Of a stretch of 64,000 nt of DNA, positions 13,354 through 25,703 are shown piece by piece. The stretch is from Apostichopus japonicus (lineage: Eukaryota; Echinodermata; Holothuroidea; Aspidochirotida; Stichopodidae). Position 1 is the stretch's first letter. Every line of letters begins with the position of its first letter. A program made the position numbers and the translations under genes. Under the pieces are notes generated by a model. That model ran no database searches. It was not told the origin of the DNA and saw nothing but the letters and a program-made list of their open reading frames with translations. The stretch is taken from the NCBI RefSeq assembly GCF_037975245.1, contig NC_092564.1:27140984-27204983 (forward strand), read 5' to 3'.

Positions 13354-15901
13354 TTATGCCGATCCCGGTTTCAGTAGTGTACATGGAATTACGTACTAAT
13401 AGCCAAGGCCTATACTAGTTACAGTCACTTTATTACGCTGAACAACCAAAGTGAAGGCTTCAGTTCCTATTTTTGATATGAACGCAATGCATGTGTGCCC
13501 GGTGACTGTGCTGAGGACTAGCAGGTAAAAGTGGTCGGATTTTCACAAAATAACGTTATTGCGTTACTTGACAAATTGACAATTCGTCCATATGAGTCAG
13601 TTACACACTGAGACGTGAGACTGGAGTAGGCTAGGCCCTAATATTAATAATTAAATAGGCAAAGGCCTAACGTTTACAGCTCGTATGGCACCTGTACCTA
13701 TTTATCTGAAAACCAAACTCATGATGAGGGACGTGTTGAAGATTCATGTGGATCTTCCAGGCAGGTAGGTCTAGGCCAGGGTTGTCCAACCTTTTGCAGA
13801 GGAGGGCCACATGGAATGATTATGATGAAGGAGGGGGCCGCATGAACCCTAGCCTACGCTCGATTTTTTGCCCGAAGCCCAAGGCAACAAAATGTGAGCA
13901 CTGCGAGCAGAGCGCACTGATTATACAGTTGTTATTCTGCCGATTCGAAGTAAGCTTTCACATTCATATGGTACGAATTCTAAAGTCAGGCCCTAATGGT
14001 ACTGATTTATTTTCCGTCCTGATAAAACGGATGAACGGACCGCCCGCCCCTCCCCCCTCCTCCACTGAGAGAGTGTCACAAAAACTGACCTGTATGCAGT
14101 TTTTTGGACGCAGAAGGTTCGGATGATGATTATATAGCTTCAAATTGTTATCAATATATCTGCTCACTAAAATTTCGCACCGTAGATAATCTCTGGCGGG
14201 CCGGACGCAGCCTTGAGGCGGGTCGGACTGTGGCCCGCGGGCCGTAGGTTGGACAACCCTGGTCTAGGCTATATAATGTTTCTTCTCCAGTCCTACATTT
14301 GTTCAAACAAGAAGATATTATTCCTACTTCCCCATGATATTTCAGAAATATGATAGATTTGAAGACAAACAAATTAACAAAGGTCTGATTGAGATATTGA
14401 AATGCAATGGTCTCCAACTGTGTAAACTCATTGAACTTCAATAGGCGTGTACATGTTATGATATTCGTTGTAAATTGATTGTGCCATTAATAACATTGTC
14501 TGCAAAAAAAAACATTTTTACAGGTTGCACAAGATTATTCTTCCCCTGATGAAGTCTTCTCAAAATAGGTGGGCTGTGTGGAATGCAATGTATTTTCCAT
14601 ATAGTGGAGACTTACTCCACATCCATGACTTACTCCACATTCATCATATTCATACATTCATCTGCTGATGGTTCTCCAAAGTTTCATTCCCTACAGTATG
14701 TGTGGCAATTGTATTGAGGTATGATTTGTTCTTTGACATTCAACTCCAAAATTGGACTTCAGTTTTAAAGTTCCAGGTGCTAGAAACATAGACCAAATTG
14801 ATTTTTTTCTTTTTGGAACTTGTTAGGCCATTATATAATCTGTTCTGGTGATGCAGAATTCATTCAGCAGATGGTTCAATTCCATCAACAGATATCATAC
14901 AGCCATACAGTTTCCAAAAAGAAGGTCAAGTATTCGGCACCATCATGAGACTTGTAACAAAAGGAATTACAGGATTTTTCAATCGCAAAGCTCTCGTTGA
15001 ATTTCCTCACATTGTCTACATAGGAATTTTCTTTGTGATACAGTAATCTAGCTTTCTAGTGTCAATCACTCTACATAGCAAATGCGAACAGTAGGGGTTA
15101 TTTTAAAGTTATCATGACTTCATTATAGACCATCCACTGGTGTTCCAATGAAAGGCTCAAAATGAGTTGTTAGCTCGGCAGCTAACTTCAGATTAAACAA
15201 CAACAAATACTGTTTAAAGAAAATGTTTTTGGATGGTGCCATCTCAGACTTTGGAACTACTGGAACAGATAACTATTATAGAGAAGAACAGCTCTCAGCA
15301 AACTGGTTATCCACCATAAGCCATGTGTATGGAAATGTCTGTAGTTAGTGGACCTGAAGTTTCCCACCGGGATGCTCTGTAGGCTAGTGTAGGCCCATAT
15401 GTTTAAACAAAAGAAATTTTTATTACACACATAGGCATACATTTCTCATCAGCGAAACAAATTGTTGAACTATGCAAATATTACAGCATGTTGGCATGGC
15501 TGAGCTAACATTGGATGATTTTGAGCACCTCTTGTAAAGCCAATGTGTTCATAAGCACCATTAGATGACTGGAAAAAAACCCGATATTTTCACTTGTATG
15601 TAATCCATTTGTGCTTAACTTTGCACCTAACCACCCCAGATAAAGTTATCATGAACAATGTTCATCTTGTATAGTGTTCTCCATAAATTCTCCCTTCGTA
15701 TTTGCTATTCTGTGTTCCCCAGTTTTCCATTAAGGACATGCATTAGTCACTGAATCACATATATTATCTGTCTAGTTTTTGTCCATTTTAGGGCACTGTA
15801 CCACCCCAGAAGTGTTTAATACTGAAACTGGTAAATGGAAAGTGGTGGACACAGCATACATAAGCCTATGGAGAATTGGGGACAGCATAATGAACACATA
15901 A
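13332..15901 (+). CDS. Tentative small five-exon gene, head-to-head with SAFB-like
   Basis: I do not recognise this protein. Five segments with GT-AG borders join in one continuous frame: 13332-13347 (MSAPL), 13680-13764 (ending in VDLPG), 14524-14568, 14857-14924 and 15792-15901, with a TAA at 15899-15901. The product would be 107 residues. Phases 1, 2, 2 and 1 all match across the junctions. Alternatively exon 4 reads through its donor to a TAA at 15044-15046 and gives a different C-terminus (motifs GFFNRKALVEFPH). The final exon contains NTETGKWKVVDTAY. AATAAA signals at 17,643 and 17,652 could end a long 3' UTR. No signal peptide or clear membrane segment is seen in the five-exon form. 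The evidence is splice-phase agreement and the shared promoter, not homology, so this may be partly chance or a non-coding RNA. Confidence 0.33.
13769..14269. mobile_element. hAT-type non-autonomous element with 8-bp target-site duplication
   Basis: The element at 13777-14261 begins CAGGGTTGTCCAACCTTTTG and ends GGTTGGACAACCCTG. It is flanked by the exact 8-bp duplication GTCTAGGC (13769-13776 and 14262-14269). The 485-bp body carries GC-rich GGGCCGC/GCGGGCC-like subterminal sequence and no transposase. Eight-base duplications and CAGGG ends are typical of the hAT superfamily. It starts 12 bp after the donor of the tentative exon at 13680-13764. Confidence 0.93.
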
Positions 15902-17220
15902 ATTGGTGTCACTGTTCCTGTGGCTATGTAAAGGTCTCTTGTAATTTCTTTATATTCTTGCAAGGAAAAAGTTAATGAGGAAAATGTTTTGTGCAGTATA
16001 GAGGCCCGGTAAAGAAAGTAGATATGCATTGAGAGTGTTTCAAGTAAATCACTAATTCCAGGTGGGGTTCCTCTTAAAGGTGTACTTTATTGGCTAACTA
16101 TGCTAGATATTCAAATATGGTCACCTTTGGTCAATATTCTTAAACTTTTTTTTTATTACAAACTTTGAGGAAAATTCCTAACTGGGACATTTAGTCATCT
16201 TGTGTGTTCCTTAAAATTTCTGAGAACAGTTTGTATAGTAAAGACCTCCAGGAAAGTACTTTTGAAAACTTCTAGCAGTTATAGCATGCTAGAATTTGGG
16301 GCCTATACTGACTACCTTTAAAGCCAAAAGTTTGACTAATCTCTGTTCCAAAATACCCCCAAAAGTATGAACAAGTATTGTTATTCTATAGTGGCTGACA
16401 CTGGGAACCACCACCTGCCAGTAAGCACTTTGTAGTACTTTAGGGTGGAGGTTGAGGGCTGGAGGTATATGACTAAAACTGAGAGGTGTTGCCAATTAGA
16501 AGCATAAACACAGTATGTCTTCAGGGAAACAATATTCTTGATAGGATTACAAGCAAATCACTTATAACAAAGAAGAAATGGAAAAATAGAGGCTTAACTT
16601 TAAACATGAAGGTAACCTATGGGTTTTCTCTCCTGACCAATGCAGTAAGTACAAGGCACCTTTCAGTATGTGAAATGATTGTGTTTATCCTATGGTTTTA
16701 ATTTGTTCTATACTTCTAGAAATAATTAAAAATTCATTGAATTCAATGCATCATACTCATGGTTTCGTGGGCAATGACTTTGTTTAATACCCTGTAATAA
16801 CAAGGACACCTTGAAGCAGGAGCCACGACAAAGTAAAAATATGAGAAATGATCTGCAGAAAGTTATGAACAGTTGTTAATTTTGTTTTCTTAACTCCCTG
16901 AAATCTACGAAATATATTGTATTGCTTCCTAACTATTCGTTTATTTTACTACATTTTATTCATGAAGGCACCAATTCAATGCAAAGTGTGTTACTTGAGA
17001 TGCCTCGACGATGGAAACAGTTGCTGACAACATCTGAAGTACGGTGGTTTGGAGCACTCAATGTTTCTGTGGTCCAAGCATGTTGCAGCATTTGTTGAGT
17101 GAAATAGTGAACCATGATAACTTACACCCATCCATTAAGAAAAGCGGAGGGGTGAGGTGGGGGAGGGTGGGCGGGTCGAGAGTTTCAGGTACACCAATCC
17201 ATGGGCAACTTAATGTATAA
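15902..17220. other. Spacer, one possible extra exon
   Basis: Mostly featureless. At about 16,967-17,095 the plus strand holds an open stretch reading MPRRWKQLLTTSEVRWFG then a stop; it could be a further exon of the upstream tentative gene or chance. No acceptor is convincing. Confidence 0.3.
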
Positions 17221-17224
17221 ATGC

Positions 17225-17472
17225 CTTTTATTATTATTATTCATCGTCATTCTTATTGTTGTTATTATTATTATTGTTGTTGTTTTTACTATTATTACTT
17301 TTATTATGATTATCGTCATTGTCATCCTCATCATTCTTATTGCTATTATTATTTTTGTTGTTGTTGTTACTATGATTACTATTGTTATCTTTATCATCCT
17401 CATTCTTATTATTATTTTGTTGTTACTATTATTATCGTCATTATCATCATTATCATCATTATTTCTATTATA
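17225..17472. repeat. Trinucleotide microsatellite (ATT/GTT/ATC)
   Basis: About 250 bp of mixed ATT, GTT and ATC triplets. It gives long but meaningless open frames on both strands. Confidence 0.95.
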
Positions 17473-17642
17473 AGTCTTCGGAGGGGGTGGAGTGGTATAG
17501 GTAACTGGGATTGTAATGACTTTTACAGTACATTTCAATCAAGTTTATTTCAAGCTCCTTATCACATCTTTTCTCTTACCCTATATATTCATATTTTGTG
17601 TACCTCGTGTATTTTTACATTTATACTATATTTTTGGTTTGA

Positions 17643-17657
17643 AATAAAAAGAATAAA
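17643..17657 (+). terminator. Candidate poly(A) signals, plus strand
   Basis: Two AATAAA hexamers lie 9 bp apart in an A-rich context. They are the first strong plus-strand signals after the tentative gene at 13,332-15,901. They could serve it, or could be chance in AT-rich DNA. Confidence 0.3.
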
Positions 17658-17731
17658 ATAGAAAAGTCTGAGTCATTGTATTTCAGTTGCTGTAGTTCTC
17701 TGGGCATTATATCCAGAAAGAGGCCTCTTTT

Positions 17732-18669
17732 GATTCCTTGCCAAAGACTGAAGAAATCAATGCGATGGTGATTGTGTGGGTTAGTGCGTGTGCGCGCGTG
17801 CGTGCGTGTGTGTGTGTGTGTGTATGAGACACTTTCTTGTAAACACGATATCTCAATAATTGAAGCTTGTATGTAACTCATACTCTTCATATGGGTAACC
17901 CATATTAGGAAAAAGACTACTATTGTTTTTGGTGGAGGTCAAAGGTCATTTGAGGTCACCAGAGGTCAAACTAAAAAACCTCTTAAACTGCTTTTTAACA
18001 CAATATCTTGTAGGAAGGGGTAACTTGGAAGGATTGCATACTTAGTATGTAGATGGCCCATATTGTGTAGGAGATCCCTATTATATTGGACGCGGGTCAA
18101 CAGTCATGTGAGGTCAGCAGATCTGAGGTGAAAGTCTGAAAATCTTGTGAGAAATTACTCTAAAGGGGAAATTGCGTTAATGTACAAACAAAGCACGTAG
18201 ATTGCCTTTGGTGAGAACAAAATCGCTGTGGAATTTCATGCGTGTCAAATTTCCTTTGAGGTCAAGAGAAGCAGTTTTCAGAAAACCCAATCTACGGTAC
18301 CCAACATCGACCATACTGTCATCACATACATGTTTCTGCATTACGATCATGATGCACAAGCTTATATCATTTCGTCGTCCGGATCAGGCACCCGTACAAA
18401 ACTGTCGCAACGAAACCGGTGTACGAGCTGCATTTCGCGTAAGTTGCTGAGTTCCTGTAGGTTCTCTCTGGCCAGTATCTTTGTAGTAAGCAATAAGATT
18501 TTGATATGTACTTGGTATGTCGATGATCCATATCAATTAAATAACCCTATTGTTTTGGTGAAGGTCAATACAGCCCAAACTGTGAATAACCTACAAACAT
18601 GGTATATCCAAATCTCTAGTTGAAATCAAAGCCCTAACAAAATTTCTCCTATGGGCCCGGCAAGGAATC
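17732..18669 (+). mobile_element. AGGTCA-rich element with GATTCCTTGCC inverted ends
   Basis: The left end GATTCCTTGCC (17732-17742) and right end GGCAAGGAATC (18659-18669) are exact inverses. Inside are a (GT)n tract (about 17,785-17,824) and degenerate repeats rich in AGGTCA, including the perfect direct repeat AGGTCAAAGGTCA at 17936-17948. The 131-codon open frame at 18228-18623 has no recognisable domain. Relatives occur at 26.7, 49.9, 57.3 and 58.2 kb. Confidence 0.7.
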
Positions 18670-20183
18670 ACTAAATCTTTGACTTTCTGGTTTCTTATTT
18701 GTTCATTACTAGGCTGCTCATTGCCCTTTTGTAAATGATGTTCTTATCCTTTAAGAAAAGTGAATAATAAAGAAAAATACCACAGCAGCACGGCTAATAA
18801 ATGAGCAGTGATGTAAGATGTTTGAATAGCTAACCACCGGACCAAAGTTCAGCAGGCTGATTCGAAATATACCAATAACAGATGAGAACAATTTGCGGAA
18901 GGAAGGAGTGCTTCTAAATAAACCTTCACATGATCAGCTATACGTACACAATAATGCACATGTTTTGTAGCATATATAGTCCAATACACCTGTTTTCTCA
19001 AAGGTATTCCGTAAGAGTGGGGGGGGGGGGGTCTTTAAAGGGGGTGAGGGTCCGATCGATCTTCTAATTGTATGGCTTAGTGGGTCACTAGTTCCCAAAC
19101 ATATTCGAGACGGATGCTCATACCATTTCTGGTTTAGAAGGTTAAAGGTTAAAGTGCTAAACTGGCCATATTTTCAAACTGAGGCTAAAAATCGAAAGAA
19201 ACTTGCAGAACTAATAGTTTCTATGGAAAACTTCCCCACCTTCCAAACGAGTGTGATAACGTCACAGAATCACAGGAGAATGGCATGTCCAAAATATTAA
19301 AGTCTTAAGAAAGTCAAAATCTTGGTTGGAACTAAAATTTACATGTGCGGCATTCAGTGGAAAGGATTTCGACTTCGAAAAGAATTTTCGAAACAATTAT
19401 GGCGTTAACCCACACCCTATAGGTTTACCATTAGGATGAGCCTGATTAATTATGGTGTCTAAATGAATTAGGTCTATAGGAAGCTGAACCTCCGAATGCA
19501 TATTATGGCAGACCGATGCTTTCACGTGATATCCATGTATAAGCTCATTGGAAGTTGCTCTCCATGTGAGGGCGCTTCATAAGAATACTTTCTAAGGCAA
19601 ACCCCACAGCACTGGAAAGATCTGTGAACTTGAAACTTATAATTACCTTGAAAGCTAATTGGAAAGGTACGTTTTGTCAATTAAATCCCGATTTTCCCGT
19701 CTTTTAACTCCAAGCGGATGTGACGTAGTCGTGTACGTCAATAAGTCGGAAATGCAACATTCAATGGCATGATAATTTGTGGCGTATATACAGCATGACA
19801 TTTTCTCTTACTTCTTAAGTTTCACATCTTTTCTTATACTTGAATAAAAGGCGGCATGTTAAAAAAGACATACAAAAATTTAAAAAATATAATAAAAAAA
19901 TTACCAGAGGTCGGAGGCAATCGATATGACATTGCAAAACTGAGCTTTGTCTTTATTATTTAAATATAAAATTTCAAGCCAGTCGGGCAAAGTTTACATT
20001 GGCGCAAAATACCGCTCCACAATATAACGTCATAAAAATCGATAAAAATACTGTTTGTGATAGAATTGGACTCGCTGGGTCCACTGATGCAATGATCAGG
20101 ACGATCAAATGCATTATTGTAGGGATTGAGAGGAGAATGAAAGGGTATATAATTATGATATCATTCCGAGTCTATACAGCTAG
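18670..20183. other. Spacer, no gene seen
   Basis: Unique AT-rich sequence with a poly-G tract near 19,020. No exon, RNA gene or transposon end was recognised. Confidence 0.5.
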
Positions 20184-20866
20184 GGGAGGCCAGTGGCGTA
20201 GCCAGAGGGAGCCAGGTTTTTTTTCTTCTTCAAATTTGCTTTGTGCTACAGTCTTGCCCCCCCCCCCCCCCCAATGAGATCCAGTGATGTATTCAAAATT
20301 ATACTTTTTTTAACATTTCTTCGAGTTCTGATCACAAGTATTCATACCTCAGGGCTCATGTTCATACTTCATGTAAGGTCAGAACTTGGTAATCAAACCG
20401 AAATATTATACATTTTGGGCCTTCATCATACCCACATACGGAGACCGTTGATCAATATCGTCCTACAGAATAAGCGCCAATAATTTGGCCAGTTGTATAA
20501 CCGTTACAAACTAACGCTAGCAACCCATGTTTATTTTCAGCGACCAATGATGCCACTTGTGGAGAATATGCCTAGTGAAACTTGTTTCTGTGGGAATCTG
20601 GGCATGTTGTGAATTAGAGTAGCAAATTTATTCACTGTATCCTTTTCATATTGTGCGGAATTATGCAGAAACCAAGACGACTGTCTCCGCTATAGAGGTA
20701 AATTAAGTGAAAGTGTGTCATGTTCCACTGAACCATTAGATGTGTATTTGTGCAGACGAGGTGCCCGTTAATACATATATTTCTTGGTAATTCCTACCAT
20801 CAACCCCTCTTAAGAAAAATCTTGCCCCCTAACAATTGAATGTTGGCTACGCCACAGTGGGAGGCC
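20184..20866. mobile_element. hAT-like MITE with GGGAGGCC duplication
   Basis: The body, 20192-20858, is flanked by the exact 8-bp duplication GGGAGGCC (20184-20191 and 20859-20866). The ends are imperfect inverses (AGTGGCGTAGCCAGAG at left, TTGGCTACGCCACAGT at right, with a 2-bp length difference). A poly-C run lies near 20,257-20,272. No transposase is present. Confidence 0.82.
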
Positions 20867-21830
20867 ACGTTGACTTAGAACTTATGTTGTTGGTACAAGA
20901 CCACAGATGGGACTCACTATTGTTTATAGTCTTGCCCGATTTAAAATGTCCCGTGATTAAAATGCATATGGCATACAAATGTGGCCAAGGAACAAATAAA
21001 TATTAGTAGAGGGCGCTCTTGTTAGCTTAAATTTAGAGCTAATTTATGTTCTACTTACATTCAGAGCCATGTATACCCTTTTGTTTACATTAATGTAAGA
21101 TACATAACCTGTCATATTTCAAAGCTATAAGCCTTAAAGTGTTGAGATTCTTCATCCTATCAGACCAACCTATGAGAGGTTATTGATCCCCCCGCCCCAC
21201 TCCCCTTGGCAGTAGTATACTGCATGATGTTGGTGCGAAGAAGAGTTTTGCCTGACCATTGCCTTTTCCAAACTTAAATGATCGGGCTGTTGTTAGCATT
21301 ATAGGAGTGCTGTTGTAGGTGCAACTTTCCGAGTTTTCCCTACGAAAACACTTGGGTATGGGGGAGGGGGCAAAGTGGAAATGTTATAAATAAATCAGCC
21401 TCCCTAGAGAGTCATGTTTTTTGTGGTAACATTAAACATGGACCCTCACACTTGCAGTCATTCACATCCAGTGTGAGGGTATGACAGATAGGTGGGGGGG
21501 GGGCAGGTGAGCCACACCCAAAATGTTCTGCTCAGTATCCCCAGGGGAGACACACCCAAAATGTTCTGCTCAGTATGTGCTGTAGACATGCTGACGGAGT
21601 TAGTGTGAAGGCTGGTTGCATGTGAGATAGTTGTCACAACATCAAATGATGTAGCATCACAGGCAATTGGGTTCATCTAATAATTTTAAATTATGTTATG
21701 CTAGAGAGCACCTTGACAAGATTTCAGTCCCTTCCGTAATAATAAAAATGTCAAGAATGTGGATTTTTATCCATCTGTCAATAATAGTTAATGAAATAAA
21801 CAACCAAATACCATTATCAATTGAGACTTG
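20867..21830. other. Spacer with a short tandem duplication
   Basis: Near 21,513-21,575 the sequence ACACCCAAAATGTTCTGCTC is repeated twice. Otherwise no exon or mobile element was recognised. Confidence 0.5.
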
Positions 21831-21832
21831 AG

Positions 21833-21838
21833 TTTATT
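21833..21838 (-). terminator. Candidate poly(A) signal, minus strand
   Basis: AATAAA on the minus strand at the left edge of a long non-repetitive block. It could end a transcript from the promoter-like block at 25.7 kb. Purely positional evidence. Confidence 0.25.
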
Positions 21839-24800
21839 GAAATCACCAAGTACAGTCCTCTTGTTGCAATGTCACCAGATTAAAGTATTGCCTTTATTCA
21901 CCACAAATATGCTTTGATATCACTTGAATAACAAAACAAATCACTGCTTTTTTCCAGCAACTAGATCGTAAGTAGAAATAAGCAAGCACAAAGCACACAT
22001 ACTAATTTACATATGAAACACAACCAGCTATGGTATTTCCAAGATACATTTGGCATAGCAAGGTACTGTCAACCAGAATGAAAACATTTCATGGTTCCTG
22101 CTGCTGCTCATTGATTAACAGGGAACACTCCAATTATGTAATTATGAAGAAAGATCAATAATTGCCTTACAAAGCCACACCTCCTCATAAATACACACGT
22201 TATCAATTGTAACACACATCACCATGTGTAAGCTACCTATCAATAACACACTCACTTTTGATGGGACTGTGACTTATGGTTGTCTACTGTAGGTTTAACC
22301 CTGTGACCTCATTAATATTCATGATATGAGCACCAAAATCAATATTTTTATCAACAAATTATGGACCACCCACCCACCCACCAAATATAGCATTGATCAA
22401 TCATAGCCCTTGTTGAGTTATCGTGCATAAAAACTTAAGTGTCACACACATACACATATACACACACACACACCGACCTGATTACAAAGGTTCCTTTGCT
22501 TTCAGCAAGGAACCAAAACTACAAAATGCCGTACACAAAATGCACATAAATTTAAGTTAACTGTTGTTTTTGATCCAGGCACAATGCAACATGATATGTC
22601 TTGTTAATTAAACAAAGAGGTAATTGCATACTACCTTGACAGCAAGGAAATTTTAATTGACTAAAAAGACTGACTGAAACCACAGAATGCTTAACATACA
22701 ATGGGTGGGTTCATTTACTGCAATGTTCAGAAAATAACATAATATGAACCCTGCTGAAGGATAACTATTTCATGCCACAAAAAATACCTTTTCACAGTGA
22801 AAAGAACCTTTTTAGACTAAATAGATCTGTCAATAAAGGAACAGAACATATATCACCTGTGATTTGCAAAGGGCATATTTCTATAGCGTTTTAATGTTGA
22901 GAATTGTTATTTATTTTAACATTGCTTACTAATTATTAGTCACTAGTATAAAATTCTTCTTGATTAACTGTATGATTAGGTGGCAGAAATATGATAATTA
23001 TGATAGTAACTTGAGAAAAAATTCCTACAAACCTTTTCTGCCACACCCCCTTTTTTTATCATCACTGAACAACCATTCTAATTGTTATTCTGCTTGCATA
23101 CAGTGCTTTCTCAATTGACTTGAATTGTGATCAATCATAGTTATTTGGATCATTTGCTTGATCCTATGAAGTTTTACAGTACCTAAATGAGTAAACATCT
23201 AAGAATGTCTGCAAAGGTAAAATACTAACTGTATCCAGGGACAGTATTTAACTTATCACAATATGAGGTTCAACTGCATTATACCATACTGCAGCTTTAA
23301 ACAACTACATACACATAAACCTGCAAAACCAAGAAATATGCCTCCTCCCAACCCATTGCCTTTTCAGGTATGCACAGTATGCCTTCATTATTAGCAATCA
23401 TGGCTGGTGAAAGACATAAAAATTGATAAAACTAGTAGAACATATAATTTTCAGTTATGTCCAGCCAAATCAGTCTCTATGTGATTACTGTCATTTCTTT
23501 TTGCTACTACTGCACTCATGAACCTTTCTCTATGAGGCTTCTTATGCCCTTCAGCATGTCTCTTGACATAAATAGAATGAAAAGATAAAAAGTTTCAACA
23601 CAATATGCATGAAAATATGAGTGTGATGTCTTGTATTTTGTGTAGAGTATTTGCCAGTTTTGCCCACTTTTGGCAAAAGTTTTGCAAACTGCCATAGGTG
23701 AAATTATTGAATTTCTTCTCATTCAATGTCTGAAAATTTTGCCAACAGATGATTGAACGAACACCGGCTCAGTGACTAAACTGAGAGGATGAACATTTCT
23801 AGTTGCCAGAGGAATGCTTGTGGTTGCAATTGTGACATTGCAGAGGAAATTGCATCCAACTTTCACAAAAATCCATCACAAAAAGAGTTTCCAGAGCACT
23901 TAAACAACCATAGATAAATGTAATACCACACTCAAGTTGTGAAATTTTAACCCTAAATTTATATAGCTTTTTTAATACTACTGATAAGTTACCAAGTGCT
24001 GTAAACTGGTCATATAAACCAAAAGATTGATTGATTTGCAAACCCTGAAACTGGCATGTTGTATGATATGCTGCAGATTTCCTGTAAACAAGGCTCTACT
24101 TGATTCATAAATAAGTACTCGACCACATCGTGTGTCAACCTGAAAGAATTAGACATAATTTTTATAGAATTCCTAAATACAAACTGTAAATGATGACTCC
24201 TAGGCTGCTAGCACAGATACATGTATGGTGAACAAAATTACCACCTTGATGGTTATCTATTACATGTTAACACAACTAGGAAGCTAATTGTATTTTGCCA
24301 ATTTTGAGCTGTCTACATAAACTTAATAGTTCAATCTTTTGTCAAGCAATCCCACTTGCTCAAACACAAGACTGCACGGTTTAAAGTTGGTAAAGGATGG
24401 CTAAGCCAAAGGCTGTCATACAGTCCCAGTGCTATGAGGGGCTTTCACACCACCCATTCAGTAGTTACTTCAAAAAGGTACTATAGAAAGATGAATAACA
24501 GATGGATAACAGCTAGATAGATTGACAGAGTGAAGATTCTGAGTCACAATAGTTCAAGTGGCATAGCTTGTTCGAGCTAAAAGTAACATTCCAATATGGG
24601 GGAGTCTTTCGAATATCCAGTTGCTCAGACTTACACCAGTATTTTACATACACTGTGCAAGATCTCCATTAACCAGGTGCCACTCCATTAAATATGGAAT
24701 AACAACATTTTGCTCCAGAGTCTCCGTTCATACAATACCATGATGGCAACTTCCATAGACCAGTCATGGAACCATGCAAAATATTTTGTGTGTCTTTGAG

Positions 24801-25703
24801 TGCAGCTTAACTTTCCTTTCCAATGTTTTTTGGTTGTGCTTCTATACTGCTAGTACTATCTTTTTTATCAGCATGTTAACGATCATTGACATCTTCTGCC
24901 AGGGTGTGTTGTCAGTAAACCATCTTTTGAAATTAAGGCCAGACTGTATAGTCATGCTTTTGAATGACATATCAAGTTCTCTTGGATCTCATGCTGATCA
25001 CCTGTCACAATTTTATTAAAATAGCTCAACACCTTGTCCAAACAAGGATCTCAATCACTGCAGTTTACAAAGTCATTACAAACTGAGGGCTTCCAATTTC
25101 ATCCACAAAAGTCCACGAAATACGTACAGTATAGCCTAGTGCTGAAGAACATGTGGAGTGAGTACTAGGTAATAATATTATATTTTTCAAAATTGCAGAC
25201 AATACGCTGCACATTGTTATACAGTGTACAAAGGACAAACAATGGGGCATTAGACATATTGTGAATCGCCTTTGGGAAAGCACGACACCCCTCCCCTTGG
25301 ATCCACCAGTACAAAGCTAAGTATTGATCCTAGGCCCTAGGGTACTAATAATTATTAAAATACCTGAGTGAATTGCCGTGCATGACACTGGCAGTACAGT
25401 TTGCAGGCCTAAGTAAGGCTAACACAGTTACATTCCTAAAATACAGTTACGCCTAGTAGTAGTAGGCTAGTACTAGTAGTAACTACAGTAGTTAATACTA
25501 TGCCTACTACTAGTTATAGGTAGGCTATATCGAAATTCGGACTTCTCCATCACTTCCAAAGCGCCCGAATCGACCGCTCGCCATTTCTCTATTTCTATGC
25601 TCCTTCACCTTGACTATACACGCTTGAAGCACTGATCTGTACAGATCAGTGGCTTGAAGTCGGGCTGGAAGTCGCCATTCTTCTCGTATACGCTTTGCAC
25701 TTT
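21839..25703 (-). other. Non-repetitive block, possible minus-strand transcript
   Basis: No conserved protein is recognisable. The best exon-like segment starts after a TTCTTTCAG acceptor at 24,139 (minus) and stays open for 53 codons (VDTRCGRVLIYESSRALFTG then more). It would be in phase with MSAPID at 25.7 kb, but intervening exons were not found. A (CA)n tract lies at about 22,445-22,475. It could equally be a long 3' UTR or a non-coding RNA. Confidence 0.2.
25622..25659. mobile_element. 22-bp palindrome flanked by 8-bp direct repeats
   Basis: CACTGATCTGT and its exact inverse ACAGATCAGTG abut at 25630-25651. They are flanked on both sides by GCTTGAAG (25622-25629 and 25652-25659). This is what two hAT-type inverted termini with no interior, plus a target-site duplication, would look like. 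Confidence 0.6.

Noticed and set aside
17185-17661. Long open frames of Ile/Val/Tyr or Asn/Asp runs
   Set aside because: They come from a trinucleotide microsatellite and have no domain.
18228-18623. 131-codon plus-strand open frame
   Set aside because: It lies inside the inverted-repeat AGGTCA element, has no recognisable domain or splice context, and is likely chance.
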